Source: Actinoplanes philippinensis (GTDB lineage Bacteria; Actinomycetota; Actinomycetes; Mycobacteriales; Micromonosporaceae). From it: a stretch of 64,000 bases of DNA. Under the pieces are notes generated by a model. The model saw nothing but the letters and a program-made list of their open reading frames with translations, did not search any database and had not been told where the DNA came from. The DNA lies in NCBI RefSeq assembly GCF_900113015.1, contig NZ_FONV01000002.1:62001-126000 (forward strand), given 5' to 3'. The position numbers and the translations under genes were made by a program. Shown here in pieces: positions 9,961 through 20,648 of the stretch; within the stretch, counting starts at the first letter, position 1, and each line of letters opens with the position of its first letter.

Positions 9961-11216
9961 CCACCTATAACCGCCGTGATCTGCTGAAACTCGCCGCTGG
10001 AGCCGGGGCAGCATCGTTCCTGGCCGCGTGCGCCGGGCCGGGCGGCGACTCCTCGACGTCGTCGAAGTCGTCGAGTGAGCTCTCCTTCGCGCACTGGCGC
10101 GCCGAGGACAAGGCGGTCTTCGAGCAGATCATCGCCGACTTCCAGAAGTCGAAGAACATCACGGTGAAGCAGGACATCTCGCCGTCCAACGACTACCAGA
10201 GCACCGCGCTGCAGAAGCTGCGCGGCGCCGCGATCGGCGACGCGTTCACCGCGTTCCGGGGCGCCCAGTTCCTCGACATCGCCAAGGCCGGAGTCTCCAC
10301 CGACCTCACCGGGCAGAGCTGGCTGCAGAGTTACGAGCCGTCACTGATCACCGCGGGCGCCACCGGCGGCAGGCAGCTGGGTGTGCCGTACCAGCTGGTC
10401 TTCAACACCCCGCTGGCCAACACCGACCTGATCAGCAAGGCCGGGCTGGGCGAGGCCCCGAAGGACTGGCAGGGCTTCCTCGCCCTGGCCGACAGGCTGA
10501 AGAGCCAGGGCGTCACCCCGATCGCCTGGCCGGGCGGGGACGCCGCCAACGCCGGCCAGCTGCTCAACGTGCTGGTGGTCAACAACGCGCCGGCCGACGA
10601 CGCGCTCGGCAAGATCGAGACGGGTGAGCACAAGGTCACCGACGACTGGTTCCTCACGGTCCTCAAGCAGTACGCCGAGCTGCGCCCGTACTTCCAGGAC
10701 AACGCGACCGGCACCAGCAGCGACGCGGCGCTCGCCCTGTTCGCCCAGGGGAAGGCCGCCCTGCTGGCCACCGGCTCGTTCCAGGTCGCCGGCGTGCGCA
10801 AGCTCGGCGCGACGTTCCCGATCGACCTGCTCGCGCCGATCACCACGACCGCCGACAAGGCGAAGTACGAGGGGGTCTTCAACGCCACCTTCATCCTCGG
10901 CGTCAACGCGGGCTCGTCGAAGAAGGACGCCGCGCAGTCGTGGCTGGCCCACCTGTCCGACCCGGCGGTGGCCGGCGTCTACGCCAACGGCACCGCGCAG
11001 CACGTGACCGTCAAGGGCGTCGAGTACACCAACGCCGACCTCAAGGCGCTCGCGCCGTGGCTGACCAGGAAGACCGCCCTGGCGCCGCGCTTCCAGTTCA
11101 CCAACCTGGACGTCCGCGGCGCCGTGGAGAACGCCACCGTGCAGGTGGCCGGCGGCAAGAGCCCGGAGCAGGCGGCCGAGGAGGCCCAGAAGGTCATCGA
11201 CCAGAAGAAGAAGTAG
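9957..11216 (+). CDS. Tat-exported lipoprotein, CUT1-type solute-binding protein
   Basis: 419 residues. The N-terminus carries a twin-arginine motif (NRRDLLKLAAG) followed by a lipobox LAAC with the lipidated Cys near residue 22, then a Ser-rich linker. The rest matches family 1 extracellular solute-binding proteins of the maltose/sn-glycerol-phosphate kind (LSFAHWRAEDKAVFEQIIADF; ALFAQGKAALLATGS). It should capture a sugar-like solute outside the membrane and hand it to the two permeases that follow. The ATG overlaps the monooxygenase stop by four bases, so the genes are translationally coupled. The ligand cannot be read from sequence; the coupling with SsuD points to a sulfonated carbohydrate or a glycoside of one. 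Confidence 0.88.
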   Translation: MTTYNRRDLLKLAAGAGAASFLAACAGPGGDSSTSSKSSSELSFAHWRAEDKAVFEQIIADFQKSKNITVKQDISPSNDYQSTALQKLRGAAIGDAFTAFRGAQFLDIAKAGVSTDLTGQSWLQSYEPSLITAGATGGRQLGVPYQLVFNTPLANTDLISKAGLGEAPKDWQGFLALADRLKSQGVTPIAWPGGDAANAGQLLNVLVVNNAPADDALGKIETGEHKVTDDWFLTVLKQYAELRPYFQDNATGTSSDAALALFAQGKAALLATGSFQVAGVRKLGATFPIDLLAPITTTADKAKYEGVFNATFILGVNAGSSKKDAAQSWLAHLSDPAVAGVYANGTAQHVTVKGVEYTNADLKALAPWLTRKTALAPRFQFTNLDVRGAVENATVQVAGGKSPEQAAEEAQKVIDQKKK

Positions 11217-11218
11217 CG

Positions 11219-12079
11219 GTGAAGTTCAAGCTGTTCCTCTTCGCGGTTCCCGCGCTGGCCCTGTACGGCGGGTTCTTCCTGCTGCCCGCCGTGCAGGGCC
11301 TGCGGTACGCGACCACCGACTGGGACGGCTACAGCGCCACGTTCACCGAGGTGGGAGCGGCCAACCTGACCGAGGTCGTGTCCGCCGACGACCTGTTCCG
11401 CAACGCGCTCACCAACAACCTGAAGTTCATGCTGGCCGTGGTGGTGGGACAGACCGCCCTGGCGCTGCTGCTCGCGGCGCTCCTGGCCGTACGCACCAGG
11501 GCTTCGACGTTCTTGCGGGCCCTGTTCTTTCTCCCGACCGTGCTGTCGTCGGTGTCGGTGGCGTTCATCTGGAAGTTCGTCTACGACCCGAACTTCGGAC
11601 TGGCCAACGCCGTGCTGGACGCGATCGGGCTGGGCTCGCTGAAGTCGGCCTACCTGGGCGACGAGAACACCGCGATCCTCTGGGTGGCGGTGGCGCAGAT
11701 CTGGTTCCACGCCGGCCAGATGATGATCATCTACATCGCCGGGATCAACCAGATCCCCCAGGAGCTGTACGACGCCGCGCAGACCGACGGCGCCGGGCGC
11801 CGGCAGCAGTTCCGGCACGTCACCTGGCCCATGGTGGCGCCCGCGACGACACTGGTCATCGCGTACACCACCCTGCAGTCGTTCAAGGCGTTCGACCTGA
11901 TCCTGGGCCTGGCCGGGAACCCGCCGCAGTCCGGCCTGGACGTGCTGGCCACCCGCATCTACACCACGTTCGCCAACTCGCAGCTGGGCTACGCCGCCGC
12001 CGAGTCGATCGTGTTCATGGTGGCGATCGCGCTGGTCACCTTCCTGCAGAACCGAGCCGCGAGGATGGCACACGGATGA
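11219..12079 (+). CDS. ABC sugar permease, MalF/UgpA type
   Basis: 286 residues with about six membrane helices. The first is LFLFAVPALALYGGFFLLPA. The cytoplasmic EAA loop, which docks the ATPase, reads ELYDAAQTDGAGRRQQFRHVTWP. GTG 11219 follows the binding-protein stop by two bases with no separate Shine-Dalgarno, indicating translational coupling. It forms the membrane channel with the next gene product. No ATP-binding subunit lies in the operon; many actinomycete CUT1 importers share one multitask ATPase (MsiK) encoded elsewhere, and that is the likely solution here. Confidence 0.9.
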   Translation: MKFKLFLFAVPALALYGGFFLLPAVQGLRYATTDWDGYSATFTEVGAANLTEVVSADDLFRNALTNNLKFMLAVVVGQTALALLLAALLAVRTRASTFLRALFFLPTVLSSVSVAFIWKFVYDPNFGLANAVLDAIGLGSLKSAYLGDENTAILWVAVAQIWFHAGQMMIIYIAGINQIPQELYDAAQTDGAGRRQQFRHVTWPMVAPATTLVIAYTTLQSFKAFDLILGLAGNPPQSGLDVLATRIYTTFANSQLGYAAAESIVFMVAIALVTFLQNRAARMAHG

Positions 12080-12879
12080 GCCGGCGCCTGATCCTGGCGG
12101 TCTACACGCTGCTCATCTCGGTTCCGATCCTGGTGATCGTCGGCAGCAGCCTGAAGACCACCAAGGAACTGTTCGCGGCGCCGTTCGGGCTGCCGCCGCA
12201 CCCGACGCTGGACAACTACGCCACCGTGCTCGGCGAGCAGGACCTGCTGCGGGTGCTCGGCAACAGCGTCCTGGTGGTGTCGGTGTCCGTGCCGGTGACG
12301 CTGCTGCTGGGCAGTCTGGTCGCCTTCGCCGTGGCCCGGCTGCCGAAGTGGCCGTCGGCGGTGCTCTTCGGGGTGTTCGCGATCGGTCTCGCGGTCCCGG
12401 CGCAGGCGATCATGATCCCGCAGTACGTGCAGTTCGAGCGGCTCGGGCTGCGCAACAGCCTGACCGGGCTGATCCTCGTCGACGTGGTGGTGACGCTGCC
12501 GGTCGCGGTGTTCATCCTGGCCGGGTTCATGCGTACGCTGCCGCCCGAGCTGTACGAGGCGGCCGAGATCGACGGGGCCGGGCCGTGGGCCACGTTCCGC
12601 CGGATCGCGGTGCCGGTGTCGTACCCGAGCCTCGCCGCCACCGCGATCTTCCTGCTCGTCATGCACTGGAACGACCTGCTCTACCCGCTGCTGTTCATCG
12701 ACGACCCGGAGAAGCGGACCCTGCCGCTGGCGCTGCTCGACTTCCAGGGCGAATACCTCACCGACTACCCGCTGCTGTTCACCGGCGTGGTGGTGGCGTC
12801 ACTGCCGATGGTGCTGGCGTACGCGTTCCTCCAGCGCCATTTCGTCGCCGGGATCACGGCCGGCGCGGTCAAGGGCTGA
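12076..12879 (+). CDS. ABC sugar permease, MalG/UgpE type
   Basis: 267 residues, about six membrane helices. The EAA loop reads ELYEAAEIDGAGPWATFRRIAVP, and SLKTTKELFAAPFGLPP after the first helix is typical of CUT1 MalG-type subunits. The ATG overlaps the stop of the preceding permease by ATGA, so the four genes 8866-12879 form one transcription unit: monooxygenase, binding protein and two permeases. No ATPase follows; the next gene is an unrelated glycosyltransferase. There is no obvious hairpin directly after the stop. Confidence 0.9.
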   Translation: MSRRLILAVYTLLISVPILVIVGSSLKTTKELFAAPFGLPPHPTLDNYATVLGEQDLLRVLGNSVLVVSVSVPVTLLLGSLVAFAVARLPKWPSAVLFGVFAIGLAVPAQAIMIPQYVQFERLGLRNSLTGLILVDVVVTLPVAVFILAGFMRTLPPELYEAAEIDGAGPWATFRRIAVPVSYPSLAATAIFLLVMHWNDLLYPLLFIDDPEKRTLPLALLDFQGEYLTDYPLLFTGVVVASLPMVLAYAFLQRHFVAGITAGAVKG

Positions 12880-12976
12880 ACACCGGCCGTTCACGGAAAG
12901 TTGGGCACGAACCTCCGGCGGGCGCGCGGGTCCGCGCCTAGTCTGGTCGCTCCACAGCCGTGCCCGGGAGTCCGTC

Positions 12977-14407
12977 ATCAGCGTCGTCACCGCACCGAGC
13001 CCCGTCCGGACCTCTCCGCGGCCGGCCGCCCGGCCGCTCCGGTATCTGCTGTGGGGGCTGCCGCCACTGCTCACGGCGATCATCGGCGGCTGGCGGCCGG
13101 CCGGGGCGTCACTCTGGGCCGACGAGCTCGCCACCTGGGGCGCGGTCCGGCTCGACTGGGCGCATCTGTGGCGGCTCGGCGGCTCGGTGGATGCGGTCGT
13201 CACGCCGTACTATGCGGCTTTGAAGCTTTTTGCCGGGATCGCCGGGACCGGGACGTTCGCGCTGCGCCTGCCCTCGCTGATCGCCGTGATCCTCACCGCG
13301 GTGATCGTCACCGATCTGGGCCGCCGCGCCGCCGGGGACACCGTCGGCCTGCTCGCCGGGCTGCTGTGGGCGGTGCTGCCGGTCGTCTCCCGCTACGGGC
13401 AGGAGGCCCGGCCGTACGCGATCGCCATGCTCTTCGCCGCCCTCGCCCTCCTTGCGCTGATCCGCCTCCTCGACCGGCCCGGCGCCGGGCGTGCCGCGGC
13501 CTACGCGGCCGCCCTCGCCGCCACCGGCGTCCTGCATCCGCTCAGCGGGCTCCTGGTGGCCGCCGGGCACGCCCTGGCCGGTCACCGCGCCTGGCGTGCC
13601 TGGCTGCCCGCCGCCACGATCGGCAGCCTGCCCGCTGTCGCGCTGCTGCTGTACGCCACCCGCCAGACCGCGCAGATCTCCTGGATCAGCCGGGTCGGCG
13701 AGCAGACGCTGCGGGTGCTGCCCGGGCAGCTGTTCGTCTCCGCGATCACCGGCGGCATGGTGCTCGCCCTCGCCGTCGCCGGGCTGCGCCGCGACCGGAT
13801 CGGGTGGGCTCTGGCCGCGGCCGGGTTCGCGCCGCCCGCGCTGCTGCTCGCCGCCGGGACCGTCACCGAGATCTGGGTCGCCCGGTACGTTCTCGTCGCC
13901 ATGCCGGCGCTCGTCGTCCTGGCCGCCCGCGGGGCCGGCAACCGGACCGTCGCGGTCATCGGGCTCGTGGCGCTCCTCGGATACCCCTCCCAGGTCGACA
14001 TCCGGGAGCCGGCCGGGCACGGGCAGGACTCGGCCCGGATCGCCCAGGTCGTCCCGCCGCGGTACCGGGACGGCGACGTCGCCGTGTTCCCCGACCGCCA
14101 CCCCAGCATCGGGTGGGCGCCCCGCGACATCTGGGCCCGTTACCTGCGCGATCCCCGGCCCGCCGATGTGCTCGCCGTCGCGGGGCAGCGGGCGGACGGG
14201 CGGCTGCCCGCCACCGAGTGCCCGGAAGCGTCCTGCCTCGGCACACCGGACCGGATCTGGGTGATCCGGGTGGATTCGCCCGCCGACCCGCTGGCCGACA
14301 TGTCACCCGCCAAGCGGAGCAGGATCGACGCCGGCTACCGGGTGACGCAGCGGTGGAGCTATCCGCTGCTCGGGATCACGCTGATGGAGCGCCGGGATTC
14401 CCGATGA
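12977..14407 (+). CDS. Membrane glycosyltransferase, GT39/ArnT-like; start codon apparently ATC
   Basis: 476 residues if started here. The family signature is an acidic pair in the first outer loop, seen as SLWADELATWGAV, followed by many hydrophobic helices and an RYGQEARPYAIAML segment typical of GT-C mannosyl or arabinosyl transferases that use polyprenyl-phosphate sugars. The first canonical start in this frame is GTG 13187, which lies after both the first membrane helix and the acidic motif, so it would give a crippled protein. In-frame codons upstream include no ATG, GTG or TTG. ATC 12977 follows GGGAG (12966-12970) by six bases and gives a sensible N-terminus, so I take it as the start by inference. 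A sequencing error is the main alternative. It overlaps the convergent gene by 32 bases. Confidence 0.7.
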   Translation: MSVVTAPSPVRTSPRPAARPLRYLLWGLPPLLTAIIGGWRPAGASLWADELATWGAVRLDWAHLWRLGGSVDAVVTPYYAALKLFAGIAGTGTFALRLPSLIAVILTAVIVTDLGRRAAGDTVGLLAGLLWAVLPVVSRYGQEARPYAIAMLFAALALLALIRLLDRPGAGRAAAYAAALAATGVLHPLSGLLVAAGHALAGHRAWRAWLPAATIGSLPAVALLLYATRQTAQISWISRVGEQTLRVLPGQLFVSAITGGMVLALAVAGLRRDRIGWALAAAGFAPPALLLAAGTVTEIWVARYVLVAMPALVVLAARGAGNRTVAVIGLVALLGYPSQVDIREPAGHGQDSARIAQVVPPRYRDGDVAVFPDRHPSIGWAPRDIWARYLRDPRPADVLAVAGQRADGRLPATECPEASCLGTPDRIWVIRVDSPADPLADMSPAKRSRIDAGYRVTQRWSYPLLGITLMERRDSR

Positions 14408-14972
14408 TCAGGTCCGCCGCCTCGCGGACCTCGTCGGCCGCGTAGAACGCGTCCTCCTGCCGGGCCCAGCGGGCCCAGTGCGGGGCATAGGTCTCCCCGT
14501 CCCTGGCGAGGGCCCGCCGCTTGCGGACCGCGGCCGGGGCGTCAACCCAGACAACCCCCGCGAGGTACGGCCGGAGCACCCGCCCCCCGGACCCGACGCC
14601 CTCGACGACTAGCCACTCTCCGTCCGGTACCCGATGTTCCTCTACGTAGTCACCCGCGGCCCAGTCGAAGCGACGCCACACCGCCGGTGACCCCGCGGCG
14701 AGCGGCTCCAGCACCCACGACCGCAGCGCGCCGACGCCCGCCCGGAGGCCGTCCCAGCCGGCGTACAGGTCGTCCATGTGGATCAGCGGCGCATCGAGCC
14801 CTTCGGCAACCCCCCTGGCCAGAGTGGTTTTGCCGGCGCCGGAACGGCCCTCGACGGCCAGCACACGCCGGCGGCCGTCCGGGGCGGGACGGTCTCGCGC
14901 CCAGCCGATCACCACGGTGACGGCGTCGGCGGGCCAGTGCGGGTGAGCCACACCACCAGTCTGCCCAGTCAC
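14376..14972 (-). CDS. P-loop nucleoside/uridine kinase-like protein
   Basis: 198 residues. A Walker A motif (VEGRSGAGKTTLA) lies near residue 40, followed by IHMDDLYAGW, the acidic substrate segment typical of uridine kinase-like P-loop proteins. VVWVDAPAAVRKRRALARDG resembles the LID and base region of that superfamily. It probably phosphorylates a nucleoside or another small hydroxylated molecule; the substrate is not determined. The protein is soluble. The 3' end overlaps the convergent glycosyltransferase gene by 32 bases, a small antisense overlap. Confidence 0.8.
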   Translation of the reverse strand: MTGQTGGVAHPHWPADAVTVVIGWARDRPAPDGRRRVLAVEGRSGAGKTTLARGVAEGLDAPLIHMDDLYAGWDGLRAGVGALRSWVLEPLAAGSPAVWRRFDWAAGDYVEEHRVPDGEWLVVEGVGSGGRVLRPYLAGVVWVDAPAAVRKRRALARDGETYAPHWARWARQEDAFYAADEVREAADLIIGNPGAPSA

Positions 14973-15168
14973 TCTCCGTATTTTTATCGTCTCCCCTTGA
15001 CGTAGGTCGCCGGAGGAACGTCGTCGTTACTCACCGGAGTTGCGGACTAGGCGTTTCGAGGGCGACAGGGCTCACAGATTCGCCATCGACAGGACCCCGA
15101 ATCCACAGCTTCAGCACAGGAAACTCCGCCAGGCTTCGCCACTCCCCCCGTACCTAGGAGCCGATCGC

Positions 15169-16137
15169 GTGGAGCCCACGAGCAGCACCGACGTCAGCGT
15201 CGTCATACCGACACACAGCGAGAAACGCTGGGCGTCACTCACCAGGACGATCGCCTCCGCCCGTGCCCAGACGTACCCCGCCGCCGAGGTGGTGGTCGTG
15301 GTCGACCACAACCCGGCGATGGCCACCCGGGTGCGCGCCGAGTTCCCGGGCGTCACCGTCCTGGAGAACGCGTACGCCCGGGGCGCCTCCGGGAACCGCA
15401 ACACCGGCGCGTTCCACACCCGTACCCCGTTCATCGCCTTCCTCGACGACGACACGGTGGCCAGCCCGCACTGGCTGGCCGGGCAGCTGGCGCCGTTCGC
15501 CGACCCGTCGGTCGTCGGCACCGGCGGCGGCATCATCCCTGCGTGGGCGGCGACCCGGCCCACCTGGCTGCCGGACGAGCTGCTCTGGGCGGTCGGGGTG
15601 TCCTACACCGGGATGCCGACACGCACCGCCCCGATCCGGAACGTGTGGTCGGCCAACATGATCGTGCGGCGGGAGGCGTTCCTCGCGGTCGGCGGCTTCC
15701 GTACCGGCTTCGGCAAGCTCGGCGACCAGAACCGGCCCGAGGACACCGAGCTGTGCCTGCGGATGAGCGCGGCGGCCGGCGGCCGGTGGATGTACGTGCC
15801 GGACGCCACCATCGACCACGAGGTGCCGGCCGACCGGTCGACCTTCGGGTTCCTGATGCGGCGCTGCTACGCCGAGGGCCGGGGCAAGGTGCAGATGGCC
15901 GGGCTGATGCCGAAGGACCAGGAGCTCGGCGCGGAGAAGGACTACCTGCGGCGTACGCTCCCGCGCGCGGTCGCCCGCAACCTGGTCCGCGCCGGCTCGG
16001 GCCGCGGCGGTTACCACGCCCTGCAGGCGGCGACAGTGGTCGCGGCCGTCCTCGCCGCGGCGTGGGGCGGCGGCGTGGAGACTCTGGCCGCCCTCTTCGA
16101 GTCGGCCGCCACCACCGCCCCGGAGAGCCCGGCCTGA
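15169..16137 (+). CDS. Family 2 glycosyltransferase
   Basis: 322 residues. A GT-A fold is shown by DVSVVIPTHSEKRWASL at the N-terminus, VVVVVDHN, the metal-binding FLDDDTVASPHW and the acceptor-side RPEDTELCLRM. The C-terminus has a weakly hydrophobic Ala-rich segment (TVVAAVLAAAWGGG) but no strong membrane domain. GTG 15169 is preferred because AGGAG at 15156-15160 lies eight bases upstream; the frame extends to 15040 but that part has shadow-like composition. The acceptor is unknown. It stands alone, closed by a hairpin at 16141-16177. Confidence 0.88.
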   Translation: MEPTSSTDVSVVIPTHSEKRWASLTRTIASARAQTYPAAEVVVVVDHNPAMATRVRAEFPGVTVLENAYARGASGNRNTGAFHTRTPFIAFLDDDTVASPHWLAGQLAPFADPSVVGTGGGIIPAWAATRPTWLPDELLWAVGVSYTGMPTRTAPIRNVWSANMIVRREAFLAVGGFRTGFGKLGDQNRPEDTELCLRMSAAAGGRWMYVPDATIDHEVPADRSTFGFLMRRCYAEGRGKVQMAGLMPKDQELGAEKDYLRRTLPRAVARNLVRAGSGRGGYHALQAATVVAAVLAAAWGGGVETLAALFESAATTAPESPA

Positions 16138-16140
16138 CGG

Positions 16141-16177
16141 CGCGGCCCGGCGTTCACCGAGGCGACGCCGGGCCGCG
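16141..16177. terminator. GC-rich hairpin after the GT2 gene
   Basis: A perfect 13-bp inverted repeat (CGCGGCCCGGCGT and its complement) encloses an 11-base loop, four bases after the GT2 stop codon. No T-run follows. It probably separates the GT2 transcript from the phospholipase gene. Confidence 0.7.
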
Positions 16178-16190
16178 ACCGCACGGCCTC

Positions 16191-16237
16191 CCGTCGATCG
16201 ATTCGCGTCGGTACGGTCGCCGCCGACCGTCGATCGA
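16191..16237 (+). repeat. 11-base direct repeat upstream of phospholipase C
   Basis: CCGTCGATCGA occurs at 16191-16201 and again at 16227-16237, 36 bases apart, just before the phospholipase start at 16251. Each copy contains the short palindrome TCGATCGA. It could be a regulator site, but no regulator is adjacent and the second copy overlaps the ribosome-binding region. Confidence 0.4.
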
Positions 16238-16250
16238 AGGTGAATCCGTC

Positions 16251-18296
16251 ATGGCTGAGTTTGACCGTCGTTCCTTCCTGCAGATGCTCGGCATGCCCGC
16301 GGTCGCGGCGGCCGTGCCCGCGGGCCTGGAGAGGGCCCTGTCCATTCCGGCCGACGTGCGTACCGGCACGATCCGCGACATCGACCACGTCGTCATCCTG
16401 ATGCAGGAGAACCGTTCCTTCGATCACTATTTCGGCACGCTGCGCGGGGTGCGCGGCTTCGCCGACCCCCATCCGGTGACGCTGCCGTCCGGCCGCAGCG
16501 TGTGGCATCAGCCGCACGGCGCCGGCGAGCTGCTGCCGTTCCGGCCGGACGTGCCCGACGTGGGCGGCATGTTCCTGCCCGACCCGCCGCACGGCTGGCG
16601 CGACACGCACGACGCGGTCAACGACGGCCGGTACGACCGGTGGGTGCCGAACAAGGGCGTGCAGACGATGACCCACCACGTGCGGGCCGACCTGCCGTAC
16701 CATTTCGCGCTCGCCGACGCGTTCACGATCTGCGACAACTACTTCTGCTCGCTGATGGGCTCGACCGACCCGAACCGCTATCACCTGTGGACCGGCTGGG
16801 TGGGCAACGACGGCTCCGGCGGCGGGCCGGTCGTCGACAACGCCGAGCTGGGGTACGACTGGACGACCTACCCGGAGCGGCTGGAGCGCAACGGCGTCCC
16901 GTGGCGGATCTACCAGGACACCGGCACCGGGCTGACCGCGGCGGGCGGCTGGGGCTGGACCCGGGACCCGTTCATCGGCAACTACGGCGACAACTCGCTG
17001 CTCTACTTCCACCAGTACCAGAACGCCGCGCCCGGTACCCCGCTCGCCGACCGGGCCCGGACCGGCACCGAGGTCAACCGGCTGGGCCGGCTCCCGGACG
17101 CGCTGCTCAGCGACTTCCGGGAGGACGTACGCAACGACCGGCTGCCCGCGGTGAGCTGGGTGGTCGCGCCGGAGGCGTACACCGAGCACCCGAATTGGGG
17201 CCCGCACTACGGCGAGTGGTACGTCTCCCAGGTGGTCGACATCCTGGCGAGCAACCCGAAGGTGTGGGGCCGGATGGCGCTGTTCATCACCTACGACGAG
17301 GAGGGCGGCTTCTTCGACCATCTGGTGCCGCCGGTCCCCGAGCCGGGCCGATCGACCGTGGACACGGTGCACGAGATCTTCCCGGGCAGCGCGAAGTACC
17401 CGGCCGGGCCGTACGGGCTGGGCATCCGGGTGCCGACGATCGTCGTGTCGCCGTGGACCCGGGGCGGCTGGGTCAACTCGCAGCTGTTCGACCACACGTC
17501 GCTGATCCGGTTCCTGGAGGCCCGGTTCGCCCGCGGCAACCCGGACCTGATCGAGTCCAACATCACGCCCTGGCGGCGGGCCGTGAGCGGCGACCTGACC
17601 AGCGCCTTCGACTTCCGGAACCCGAACCGGCGGACCGTCCGCCTGCCCGGCACCGACGGGTTCAAGCCGGCCGACCTGACCCGGCGGCCGGACGAGCAGC
17701 CGGTGCCGCCGGCCGACCCGGAGCTGCCCGCCCAGGAGCGCGGGGTCCGGCCGGCGCGGCCGCTGCCGTACACGCTGCACGCCGACGGCCGGGCCGTGCC
17801 GGACGGCTTCGAGATCACCTTCCGCAACACCGGCCGGGCCACCGCGGTGTTCCAGGCGCACTCCGGCGATCCGGCGCACGCGCCGCGGACCTTCACCGTC
17901 GAGCCGGGGCGGCAGCTCACCGACCACTGGGCCGCCGCGGCCGGCGCCGACCTGCAGGTGCGCGGCCCGAACGGGTTCTTCCGCCACTTCCGGGGCGCCC
18001 CGCCGATCACCGTCCGCGCCCGGTACGACGAGCGCCGCCACACCCTTCTGCTGGAGATCCGCAACACCGGCCCGAAACGCGCCGACGTGACGGTCACCGA
18101 CCGGTACACCGGGCACGCCGCCACACTGGGCCTGCGGGCCGGGACCGCGCGCACCTCGCAGCACGCGGCCGGGCGTACCGGCGGCTGGTACGACGTGTCG
18201 GTGACCGCCGGCGACGGCCCGCTGGTGCGCTACGCCGGCCACATCGAGGACGGCGAGGAGAGCATCAGCGACCCGAGGATGGGCGGCCTGGTCTAG
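16251..18296 (+). CDS. Tat-exported phosphocholine-type phospholipase C
   Basis: 681 residues, the usual length of this family. A twin-arginine signal (FDRRSFLQMLGMPAVAAAVPA) starts the protein. The phosphoesterase domain (about 38-440) has the diagnostic VVILMQENRSFDHYFGTLRGVRGF region near residue 50 and the late metal-site segment ITYDEEGGFFDHLVPP. The C-terminus, about 500-680, holds two beta-sandwich repeats of the DUF756 kind (GFEITFRNTGRATAVF and a second copy near LLLEIRNTGPKRADV). It should hydrolyse phospholipids outside the cell to release a phospho-headgroup. ATG 16251 with AAGGTG ten bases upstream fits the Tat signal. It converges on the oxidoreductase gene, with one base between the stop codons. 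Confidence 0.92.
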   Translation: MAEFDRRSFLQMLGMPAVAAAVPAGLERALSIPADVRTGTIRDIDHVVILMQENRSFDHYFGTLRGVRGFADPHPVTLPSGRSVWHQPHGAGELLPFRPDVPDVGGMFLPDPPHGWRDTHDAVNDGRYDRWVPNKGVQTMTHHVRADLPYHFALADAFTICDNYFCSLMGSTDPNRYHLWTGWVGNDGSGGGPVVDNAELGYDWTTYPERLERNGVPWRIYQDTGTGLTAAGGWGWTRDPFIGNYGDNSLLYFHQYQNAAPGTPLADRARTGTEVNRLGRLPDALLSDFREDVRNDRLPAVSWVVAPEAYTEHPNWGPHYGEWYVSQVVDILASNPKVWGRMALFITYDEEGGFFDHLVPPVPEPGRSTVDTVHEIFPGSAKYPAGPYGLGIRVPTIVVSPWTRGGWVNSQLFDHTSLIRFLEARFARGNPDLIESNITPWRRAVSGDLTSAFDFRNPNRRTVRLPGTDGFKPADLTRRPDEQPVPPADPELPAQERGVRPARPLPYTLHADGRAVPDGFEITFRNTGRATAVFQAHSGDPAHAPRTFTVEPGRQLTDHWAAAAGADLQVRGPNGFFRHFRGAPPITVRARYDERRHTLLLEIRNTGPKRADVTVTDRYTGHAATLGLRAGTARTSQHAAGRTGGWYDVSVTAGDGPLVRYAGHIEDGEESISDPRMGGLV

Positions 18297-18297
18297 C

Positions 18298-20559
<2,262 letters not shown>

Positions 20560-20648
20560 GGAACCTCCCCAGGTAACCAAGATTCATCCCAGTCTCTCCC
20601 GCCGGGCCGGTCCCGCGACAGGCGGTGTCGCCGAGCCTGGCCCGCGGA

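Noticed and set aside
16152-16160. PHO box (GTTCACC) before phospholipase C
   Set aside because: Only one copy, and it lies in the loop of the upstream terminator; a PHO box needs direct repeats of the 11-base unit.
16011-18242. Long minus-strand open frame opposite phospholipase C
   Set aside because: Arg/Val/Pro-rich shadow composition. The + strand carries the full Tat signal and catalytic motifs of the phospholipase.
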